Positions 1 to 5,727 of a stretch of DNA of 5,727 nucleotides are shown piece after piece. Position numbers and translations under genes: made by a program. The first letter of the stretch is position 1, and every line of letters begins with the position of its first letter. The DNA lies in contig DEKO01000107.1 of assembly GCA_002353885.1 (NCBI GenBank), forward strand, positions 157 through 5,883. The letters are read 5' to 3'. The notes under the pieces are model-generated. The model saw only the letters and a list, made by a program, of their open reading frames with translations. It was not told where the DNA came from and searched no databases. The DNA is from Porphyromonadaceae bacterium UBA2720. GTDB lineage: Bacteria; Bacteroidota; Bacteroidia; Bacteroidales; Muribaculaceae.

Positions 1-120
1 CTGACATCCATCTCGGCCATCCGCCTAGCCGTGCAGGTCAACAAACGCTATGGTGTGACCCTCGACTCGCGTTCGCTGGTCAAGACCGGTACACTGCAGA
101 CCATTGAGAACGAGATTCTC
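1..120 (+). other. Carrier domain PCP1, C-terminal part (cut by window edge)
   Basis: Codons 1-9 read LTSISAIRL, followed by a helix and the typical carrier ending (VNKRYGV, then LVKTGTLQTIENEIL). Aligned with the second carrier (LGGTSLVVTRV), the serine at codon 3 (bases 7-9) falls on the phosphopantetheine attachment site. The residue before Thr-Ser is Leu rather than the usual Gly, a variant known in some carriers. This shows that at least one loading or extension module lies upstream. The assignment rests on less than half a domain. Confidence 0.82.
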
Positions 121-3100
121 AAGCACCTGCTCGAGGGCGGTTCGACCGCTGCACCCACTGTCACACCGGTCGAGGTGACGCGCGACAAGCCCACGAGCGT
201 GCCATTGTCATACGCCCAAACGGGAGTCTACTATGAGTGCTTGAAGAATCCCACCTCCACCATCTATAACATTCCCTATCTGCTCAGCTATCCTGCCAGT
301 GTCGATGCTCAACAGCTTGCACAAGCCGTGAAGCGTGTGCTTGAGGCGCATCCCGAGCTGAACGTGCACTTCACCACCCAGGGCGACACCATCGTCCAGA
401 CCCTCGACGGCGCGGTGGCGGTGCAAGTTCCCGTCAAGAGCATGACACACGACGAGCTGCAGCAGTACAAGAACGACTTTGTGCAGCCTTTCAACCTGCA
501 GAAGCCGCCATTGTACCGCTGCGAGGTGGTCGAGACGCCCCAGGGCGCGCACCTGCTCATCGATGTGCATCATCTGCTGTTTGACGGCGGGTCGGCCGAC
601 CTGATGTTCCACCAGATCAGTGACGTGCTCGAGGGCAAGGACATTGCCACTGAGCGCTACACCTATCTCGACTATGTCACCGACCAGCAGCAGGCCGAGC
701 AGGGCGAAGAGTTTGCACAGGCACAGAAGTTCTTTGCCGAGAAGTTGCAGACATGTGAGGGAGCCAGCGAGATTCCCGCCGACCTGCCCAAGAGCGCCGA
801 ACAAGGCTTTATCGGCGAGGTTGTCTGTCCCGTCGACCATGATCGTGTGGCAGCCTTCTGCCGCGAGCAGGAGGTCACACCGGCCCACCTGTTCCTGGCG
901 GCAACAGCCTATGTCGTGGCACGTTACACCAACAACCGCGATGTGTATCTCTGCACAGTCAGTAGCGGCAGGGCCAACCTCAAGATCAGCGACACGGTGG
1001 GCATGTTTGTCAACACCCTGGCGCTGGGATTGACCATCGACGACGTGACCGTGGCTGGATTCTTGCGTCAGGCAAGCGACACCTTCGACCAGACGTTGCG
1101 CCACGAGGACTATCCTTTTGCTCGCATCGCCAACGACTATGGCTTCCGTCCCGCCATCGCCTATGCCTACCAGGTGGGCGTGCTCTCGCAGTACACCGTG
1201 GGCGGCAACCCAGTCGCACAAGAGCTGCTCGAGCTCAATGTGCCCAAGTTCAAAATCAACATCAAGATTGAATCGAGGGGCGTAGTCGTGCAGTATGACG
1301 ACGCCATCTACAGCAACGAGCTGGGCCAGCGACTCGCCGAGAGCATCGCCACAGTAGCCCAGACGATGACTGCACAGCCCGAGGCCCGCGTGCGACAGCT
1401 GTCCATCATCAGCCCGAGGCAAGAAGAGGAGCTGAGCCATCTGCGACAGACGGCGACGGGCAATGCACCCTTCACGCTGTTCCACGACTGCATCCACCAC
1501 TTTGCCCAGTCGCAACCCGACCACGATGCTCTGGTGGCCATCGATGCCAAGTACAGCTACGCCGAGATGGACCATGCCACCGACTGCATCGCCACCGCAC
1601 TGCGGCAGCGGGGAGTGCGCGAGCGTGACCGTGTGGCCTTGCTGTTGCCACGCACCAGCCGACTGGTGCTTGCGCTCTTCGGTGTGCTCAAGGCAGGCGC
1701 TGCCTACATCCCTTGCGACCCAGAGTATCCGGCCGACCGCGTCAAACTCATCCTCGAGGACAGCGAGGCACGATACATCATCACCACGGCCGACCGCCTG
1801 GACACCGTGCCGGCCGACCGAGCCATCGATGTCGAGACACTGCTCGCCGCTGAGTGTGACGGACCAGTCGAGACTCATATCACTCCCGACGACCTAGCCT
1901 ATCTCATCTACACCAGTGGTTCGACCGGCCGACCCAAGGGCGTGATGCTGCACCATCGCGGCATCTGCAACTACCTCTACGGCCATCCGGCCAATGTGTT
2001 TGCCAACGGTGTCATGACCGATGCCCGCCGCATCCTGAGCGTGACCACCATCTCGTTCGATGCCGCCTTGCAGGACATCGGCACAGCATTCTTCAATGGC
2101 AAGACACTGGTCGTGGCCACCGAAGAGCAGGCCAACAACCCGCTCGACCTGGCCGCACTCATCGAGCGTGAGCACATCAACATGGTGTCGGGCACACCCT
2201 CACGCTGGCAGACCTGGCTCACCAGCGACGACTTCTGCCACGCCATCAGCCAGGTGGACATCTGCCGTGCTGGCGGTGAGAAATTCTCCGACCAGCTGCT
2301 CAACCAGTTGCGCAGCGTCACCAAGGCACGCATCTTCAACTGCTACGGCCCCACCGAGATCACTGTGGCCTCGAACAACAAAGAACTCACCCATGCGCCC
2401 ATGGTGACCGTGGGCAAGCCACAACTCAATGTCAAGGAATTTGTCGTCGACCAGGACGGCAATGAGTTACCCGTGGGTGTGGTTGGCGAGCTCTACATCG
2501 GCGGTCGCGGTGTGGCACACGGCTACAACAACCTCGACGAGATGACCCGTGAGCGCTTTATCGACTACCATGGCGAACGTGTCTATCGTTCGGGAGACTA
2601 TGCCCGCTGGCTGCCCGACGGCGATGTGGTCATCCTGGGCCGCACCGACCACCAGATCAAGTTGCGCGGACTGCGCATCGAGCTGGGCGAGATTGAGAAC
2701 GTCATGCTCCGTGTCGAGGGCATGAAGAAGGTGGTCATCCTCATCCGCAAGATCAATGACAAGGAGCACCTCTGCGCCTACTACACCGCCGACCGCGAGA
2801 TTGCGCCCGACGCGCTCAAGGCCGAGATTTCGCAGAGCTTGACACAGTACATGGTGCCCACGGCCTACTTGCAACTCAGCGAGATGCCCATGACACCCAA
2901 CGGCAAGACCGACGTCAAGGCTCTGCCCGAGCCACAACTGGCAGTCACCTCAGCCTTTGTCGAGCCGGTGAATGACACCGAGCGCACGTTCTGCGACATC
3001 TTTGCAGGCATCCTGCAGATGGAACAAGTGGGAGCCACCGACAACTTCTTTGAGCTGGGCGGCACGTCGCTGGTGGTGACACGCGTCATCATCGAGGCCG

Positions 3101-4377
3101 ACAAGGCAGGCATGCATGTGGCCTATGGTGATGTGTTTGCCAACCCAACTCCGCGCCAGTTGGCACGGTTGATCACTGGCGAAAGCGCCGATGAGGGGCA
3201 GGACGAGGCAGCCATGTTCGACTACACGGCCATCAACAACCTGTTGCAACGCAACACGCTCGACAACTTCCGCCACGGCGAGCGGCAGCAACTGGGCAAC
3301 GTGCTGCTCACGGGAGCCACAGGCTACCTGGGCATACACATCCTGCGCGAACTCATCGACAGCGACGCGCCCAACATCTATTGCCTGGTGCGCGGCAAGA
3401 GCCAAGACAAGGCCGAGAGCCGACTGCGCACGCTGCTCTTCTACTACTTTGCCGACTCGTTCAAGGAATTGTTTGGAACCCGGCTCCATGTGGTGTTGGG
3501 CGACGTGACCAACGACTTCGACGAGGGGCTGCCCATCGACACCGTGTTTAACTGCGCCGCCATCGTCAAGCACTTCAGCGAAGGCACCGAGATTGAGGAT
3601 GTCAACATCGGCGGAGCACAGCGCTGTGTCAACTTCTGCATCAAGACAGGAGCCAAGCTGGTGCACATCTCCACGGCCAGCACTCGCGGCTTGTGGGCTG
3701 GCGAGGCAAAGGATGAGACATTCACCGAGCAGAAACTCTATATGGGTCAGTATCTGGGCAACAAGTACATCTACTCCAAGTTCATGGCCGAGCGGCTCAT
3801 CCTCGATGCGGTGGCCCTGCACGGACTCAGTGCCAAGATCATGCGTGTGGGCAACCTGGCCGCACGCTCGACCGACGGCGAGTTCCAGGCCAACTTTGCC
3901 ACCAACTCATTCATGGGACGCATCAAGGTGTACAACATGCTGGGCTGCTGCCCCTACAGCATGCGCAACAAGCGCGTTGAGTTCTCGCCCATCAACGAGG
4001 TGGCGAGGGCCATCGTGCTGCTGAGCGGCACACCCAAGGAGTGCACCGTCTTCCACCCCTACAACATCCACGGACAGTTCCTGGGCGACGTGCTCACGGG
4101 GCTGACCTCGGTGGGCGACGGCGTGCGGTTTGTCGAGCAGGAGGACTTTGCACAGGCCATGGAGGCCGCCAAAGACGATCCCGTCAAGGCCAAGCAGATG
4201 TCATCGCTGCTGGCTTATCAGGACATGGCGCACGGCCAGAAGACCACCGATGTGGCGCGTGACAACGACTACACCACGCAGGTGCTCTACCGTCTGGACT
4301 TCGCCTGGTCGCCCACCTCGTGGGACTATGTCGAGCGCATGCTCACCGCCATCGGCGGCTTCGGCTTCTTTGAATAA
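1..4377 (+). CDS. Non-ribosomal peptide synthetase, 3' part (PCP-C-A-PCP-R), reductive release
   Basis: This is the C-terminal 1458 codons of a modular NRPS, numbered here from base 1. The frame is open from the first base with no stop. The GTG at 31 lies inside a carrier domain, so it is not the start and the gene is 5'-truncated by the window. Domains in order are: PCP1 tail (codons 1-40), C (about 65-470), A (about 490-980), PCP2 (about 988-1060) and R (about 1095-1458). Key motifs are C-domain HHLLFDG (190-196), A-domain YTSGSTGRPKG (637-647), NCYGPTE (780-786) and NGKTD (967-971), PCP2 LGGTSL, and R-domain GATGYLG (1105-1111) with YIYSK (1256-1260). The protein should be cytoplasmic and would need a phosphopantetheinyl transferase, which is not in the window. 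It joins a carrier-bound donor to an amino acid and releases the product by reduction, probably as an aldehyde. No frameshift or missing catalytic residue was seen. The stop is TAA at 4375-4377. The NRPS assignment is very secure; the product is unknown. Confidence 0.96.
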   Translation: MTSISAIRLAVQVNKRYGVTLDSRSLVKTGTLQTIENEILKHLLEGGSTAAPTVTPVEVTRDKPTSVPLSYAQTGVYYECLKNPTSTIYNIPYLLSYPASVDAQQLAQAVKRVLEAHPELNVHFTTQGDTIVQTLDGAVAVQVPVKSMTHDELQQYKNDFVQPFNLQKPPLYRCEVVETPQGAHLLIDVHHLLFDGGSADLMFHQISDVLEGKDIATERYTYLDYVTDQQQAEQGEEFAQAQKFFAEKLQTCEGASEIPADLPKSAEQGFIGEVVCPVDHDRVAAFCREQEVTPAHLFLAATAYVVARYTNNRDVYLCTVSSGRANLKISDTVGMFVNTLALGLTIDDVTVAGFLRQASDTFDQTLRHEDYPFARIANDYGFRPAIAYAYQVGVLSQYTVGGNPVAQELLELNVPKFKINIKIESRGVVVQYDDAIYSNELGQRLAESIATVAQTMTAQPEARVRQLSIISPRQEEELSHLRQTATGNAPFTLFHDCIHHFAQSQPDHDALVAIDAKYSYAEMDHATDCIATALRQRGVRERDRVALLLPRTSRLVLALFGVLKAGAAYIPCDPEYPADRVKLILEDSEARYIITTADRLDTVPADRAIDVETLLAAECDGPVETHITPDDLAYLIYTSGSTGRPKGVMLHHRGICNYLYGHPANVFANGVMTDARRILSVTTISFDAALQDIGTAFFNGKTLVVATEEQANNPLDLAALIEREHINMVSGTPSRWQTWLTSDDFCHAISQVDICRAGGEKFSDQLLNQLRSVTKARIFNCYGPTEITVASNNKELTHAPMVTVGKPQLNVKEFVVDQDGNELPVGVVGELYIGGRGVAHGYNNLDEMTRERFIDYHGERVYRSGDYARWLPDGDVVILGRTDHQIKLRGLRIELGEIENVMLRVEGMKKVVILIRKINDKEHLCAYYTADREIAPDALKAEISQSLTQYMVPTAYLQLSEMPMTPNGKTDVKALPEPQLAVTSAFVEPVNDTERTFCDIFAGILQMEQVGATDNFFELGGTSLVVTRVIIEADKAGMHVAYGDVFANPTPRQLARLITGESADEGQDEAAMFDYTAINNLLQRNTLDNFRHGERQQLGNVLLTGATGYLGIHILRELIDSDAPNIYCLVRGKSQDKAESRLRTLLFYYFADSFKELFGTRLHVVLGDVTNDFDEGLPIDTVFNCAAIVKHFSEGTEIEDVNIGGAQRCVNFCIKTGAKLVHISTASTRGLWAGEAKDETFTEQKLYMGQYLGNKYIYSKFMAERLILDAVALHGLSAKIMRVGNLAARSTDGEFQANFATNSFMGRIKVYNMLGCCPYSMRNKRVEFSPINEVARAIVLLSGTPKECTVFHPYNIHGQFLGDVLTGLTSVGDGVRFVEQEDFAQAMEAAKDDPVKAKQMSSLLAYQDMAHGQKTTDVARDNDYTTQVLYRLDFAWSPTSWDYVERMLTAIGGFGFFE
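193..1410 (+). other. Condensation (C) domain
   Basis: This domain forms the peptide bond between the donor on PCP1 and the aminoacyl group on PCP2. Visible core motifs are C1-like LSYAQTGVYY (codons 69-78), C2-like AHPEL, the active-site C3 HHLLFDG (codons 190-196, bases 568-588; the second His is catalytic), C5 VGMFVNT (333-339) and C6-like RHEDYPF (367-373). The full motif set and normal spacing suggest an active enzyme. No epimerisation domain lies between PCP1 and C, so an L-configured donor (LCL type) is the simplest reading, but a phylogeny would be needed to separate LCL from DCL. The boundaries are approximate. Confidence 0.93.
1468..2940 (+). other. Adenylation (A) domain; pocket read as D-A-Q-S-C-A-C-V-A-K
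   Basis: This domain activates one amino acid with ATP and loads it on PCP2. Motifs seen are A2 LKAGAAYIPCDPEYPADR (codons 563-580), A3 YTSGSTGRPKG (637-647), A4 FD (686-687), A5 NCYGPTE (780-786), A6 GELYIGGRGVAHGY (829-842), A7 YRSGDYARW (862-870), A8 starting GRTDHQIKLRG (880) and A10 NGKTD (967-971) with the catalytic Lys at codon 969. Aligning by hand to GrsA gives the ten specificity positions Asp687, Ala688, Gln691, Ser730, Cys755, Ala757, Cys781, Val789, Ala790 and Lys969. The Asp at the first position indicates an ordinary alpha-amino acid. I do not recognise the code as a standard one, so the substrate is left open. Confidence 0.94.
2962..3180 (+). other. Carrier domain PCP2
   Basis: The sequence DNFFELGGTSLVVTRV is the canonical carrier core. 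Ser1023 (bases 3067-3069) is the phosphopantetheine attachment residue. It is followed by the usual helix-3 ending (VFANPTPRQLARLI). The domain sits directly between A and R, so it presents the finished peptidyl thioester to the reductase. A linker of about 35 residues, acidic at its start (ESADEGQDE), separates it from the R domain. Confidence 0.94.
3283..4374 (+). other. Terminal thioester reductase (R) domain
   Basis: This is an extended short-chain dehydrogenase domain of the Lys2/thioester-reductase type. The nucleotide-binding loop is TGATGYLG (GxxGxxG, bases 3310-3333). FNCAAIVKHF, the catalytic Ser/Thr region HISTAST (Thr near codon 1225) and YIYSK (Tyr1256, Lys1260; bases 3766-3780) complete the Ser/Thr-Tyr-Lys set. 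The C-terminal substrate subdomain runs to the very end of the protein (GGFGFFE). There is no thioesterase, so release is reductive with NAD(P)H. Whether the reduction stops at the aldehyde (two electrons) or goes on to the alcohol (four electrons) cannot be read from sequence. The alternative of a Dieckmann-type cyclising R* domain is unlikely because the catalytic Tyr is present. Confidence 0.93.
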
Positions 4378-4382
4378 CAGAC

Positions 4383-5702
4383 ATGAACGACGATATCAAC
4401 AAACAATTTTATCGCTACCTATCGGCTTACATCCTGGTGGCATTGTCGGGCTGTCTGGGCAACGTGGTTGATGGTATCATCGTGGGCAACCTCATCAGTG
4501 AGGACGGCGTGAGTGCCATCAACCTGTCGAAGCCCATCAACCAGTTTATCTTCACCCTGCACCTGCTCATCAATGCCGGTGCAGGCATGCTCGTGGCATA
4601 TGCTCTGGGCAAAGGCGACACGGTCGCGGCCAGGAGATTCTTCACCCGAGCCTTGACACTGAGCCTGGGACTGGGCGTGCTGCTCGCCATTGTGGGCGGG
4701 CTGTTGTTACCAGACCAGACGGCCCGACTGCTGTGCAGCAACGACCAGATTCTGCCACTGGCACGAGACTACATGCAGGTGCTCTTGCTGGGCAACCCGG
4801 CTTTCATCGGCATGTGGGGCCTCTCGACCATGGTTGGCGTCAATGGCAGCCCGCGCCTGGTGTCGCTGGCGGTGATCATTGACAACGTGGTCAATCTGTG
4901 CCTCGACATCGTGTTCATCCAGTGGTTTGACTGGGGCATCACCGGCTCGTCGGCGGCCACTGTGGTGGGCCACCTGGTGGGCATCACCATCCTGCTCACC
5001 CACTGGCGCAAACCCGAGAACCGTCGCCTGCGGCTTGACCTGGCCACCGACGGTCTGCTGTCATCGTGGCGGCGCATCATCGGTCAGGGAGCACCACTGG
5101 CCATCGCCAGCATCAGCCTGACGCTGCTGTTGCTCTCGGCCAACACCATCGTGTTGTCGACGCTGGGCCGCACGGGCATCTTCGCCTTCGCTGTGGTCAT
5201 GAATCTGCTGCAGGTCTACAACCTGTTTGTGTCCGGCACCTGCCAGACGTTGCAGTCGCTCGGAGCCATCCAGGTGGGCAAGGGTGATGCCGATGGACTG
5301 CGTCAAGTGCTGCGCCGGGCCTTCAGGTTCATCACCGTGTCCATGGTCGTGACCTGTGTGGTGGTGTGGGTGTTCCCCGAGGGCATCGTGCGGCTGTTCG
5401 GTGCCGACGAGCCTGACCTCATTGCCGAGGCAAACCATGCCCTGCGCGTGTTTGCGCTGAGCTTCATCCCTTTCTGCTACATCTATGTGTTGATGATTGT
5501 CTACAAGCTCTACGGCCAGCACCACATGGCGCTATTCATCTCCTTTGCCCTGTCGCTCACGGTCATCCCTGTGCTGTGGATCATGGCACGCACCATGCCC
5601 AACCTGTTGTGGTACAGCTACCTCGTGGCCTACCTCATCGAGGCCATCGCCATTGCTCTGATTCACCGCCTCACCCACGCCAAGCTCGAGTTAGGCACCT
5701 AG
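4383..5702 (+). CDS. MATE-family efflux transporter
   Basis: This encodes a complete 439-residue inner-membrane protein, the normal length for a MATE (multidrug and toxic compound extrusion) exporter, with about 12 hydrophobic helices. The first helix ends in VDGIIVGN (residues 29-36), a MATE-type signature. The two halves resemble each other: LVAYALGKGD (70-79), followed by an Arg-rich stretch and helix 3, matches LGAIQVGKGD (292-301), followed by an Arg-rich stretch and helix 9. This is the family's internal duplication. Approximate helices are 12-34, 50-72, 92-112, 128-150, 158-180, 185-206, 232-255, 262-285, 313-333, 352-373, 380-402 and 408-428. ATG at 4383 is chosen because it is the first in-frame ATG after the NRPS stop and precedes a short polar N-terminus before helix 1. 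It lies 5 nt after the NRPS stop, so co-transcription and a role in exporting the NRPS product are likely. MATE pumps use Na+ or H+ gradients; which one applies, and the substrate, cannot be told here. Confidence 0.95.
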   Translation: MNDDINKQFYRYLSAYILVALSGCLGNVVDGIIVGNLISEDGVSAINLSKPINQFIFTLHLLINAGAGMLVAYALGKGDTVAARRFFTRALTLSLGLGVLLAIVGGLLLPDQTARLLCSNDQILPLARDYMQVLLLGNPAFIGMWGLSTMVGVNGSPRLVSLAVIIDNVVNLCLDIVFIQWFDWGITGSSAATVVGHLVGITILLTHWRKPENRRLRLDLATDGLLSSWRRIIGQGAPLAIASISLTLLLLSANTIVLSTLGRTGIFAFAVVMNLLQVYNLFVSGTCQTLQSLGAIQVGKGDADGLRQVLRRAFRFITVSMVVTCVVVWVFPEGIVRLFGADEPDLIAEANHALRVFALSFIPFCYIYVLMIVYKLYGQHHMALFISFALSLTVIPVLWIMARTMPNLLWYSYLVAYLIEAIAIALIHRLTHAKLELGT

Positions 5703-5727
5703 CCAAGTCCCCCTAACCCCCTAAAGG
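5703..5727. repeat. CCCCCTAA tandem and start of a possible inverted repeat, cut by window edge
   Basis: After the TAG stop, the octamer CCCCCTAA occurs twice in tandem (5709-5716 and 5717-5724) and is followed by AGG at the window end. CCT-AA-AGG (5720-5727) is the inner part of a dyad that would become a strong hairpin if more G follow. Sequences of this kind are common between Bacteroidetes genes. It could act as a terminator or be a dispersed intergenic repeat; the missing right half prevents a decision. Confidence 0.45.

Noticed and set aside
31..33. GTG as the NRPS start codon
   Set aside because: The reading frame is open upstream and codons 1-10 complete a carrier-domain helix with the attachment serine, so the gene begins outside the window.
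208..1878. A 556-codon open frame on the - strand opposite the condensation and adenylation domains
   Set aside because: The + strand frame here has a full set of C and A motifs. The antisense protein shows no recognisable domain and is rich in His, Val, Gly and Leu, as expected for the complement of a GC-rich coding frame.
3181..3282. Possible extra domain or broken domain between PCP2 and R
   Set aside because: Only about 35 residues, partly acidic and partly helical, separate the two. This is a normal linker length, with no sign of an epimerase or thioesterase remnant.
2950..3822. A 290-codon open frame on the - strand opposite PCP2 and the reductase
   Set aside because: It overlies the carrier serine and the Rossmann loop of the NRPS. 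Its translation has no known motif and looks like a shadow of biased codon use.
4375..4382. Terminator or promoter between the NRPS and the exporter
   Set aside because: The gap is 5 nt with no dyad and no room for a promoter; a promoter inside the NRPS 3' end could not be recognised by eye.
4427..5525. Several open frames of about 100-150 codons on both strands within the exporter gene
   Set aside because: All overlap a complete 12-helix MATE frame, lack hydrophobic or domain logic of their own, and are rich in Arg, His and Ser in the manner of out-of-frame GC-rich translation.

Overview
The window holds two genes on the + strand that read as one operon. The first is the 3' part of a large non-ribosomal peptide synthetase (NRPS) gene. 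The second is a complete MATE-family multidrug/metabolite exporter gene that starts 5 nt after the NRPS stop codon. Coding density is almost total: only 5 nt (4378-4382) and the last 25 nt (5703-5727) are non-coding. No tRNA, rRNA, CRISPR array, insertion sequence or internal promoter was seen.

Layout. The NRPS frame is already open at base 1, so its real start lies upstream. In order it shows the tail of a first peptidyl carrier protein (PCP1, about 1-120), a condensation domain (C, about 193-1410), an adenylation domain (A, about 1468-2940), a second carrier (PCP2, about 2962-3180) and a terminal thioester reductase (R, about 3283-4374). Every domain that is fully visible keeps its core catalytic residues. 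The MATE gene follows at 4383-5702. After its stop the sequence begins a CCCCCTAA tandem that turns into a possible inverted repeat and is cut by the window edge.

How the genes work together (inference from domain logic). An upstream module loads a first residue on PCP1. The C domain joins it to the amino acid selected by the A domain and held on PCP2. The R domain then releases the product reductively with NAD(P)H as a peptide aldehyde, or possibly an alcohol. If only one module lies upstream, the product is a dipeptide aldehyde. Such compounds can cyclise to dihydropyrazinones or pyrazinones, or act as protease inhibitors. The MATE protein is the obvious candidate exporter.

Organism. The base composition is GC-rich (about 60% by eye). 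There is no Shine-Dalgarno sequence before the exporter, and a CCCCCTAACCCCCTAAAGG-type sequence of the kind common between Bacteroidetes genes follows it. Together these suggest a GC-rich member of Bacteroidales, perhaps gut-associated. This is a moderate-confidence guess; the genus cannot be told from this window.
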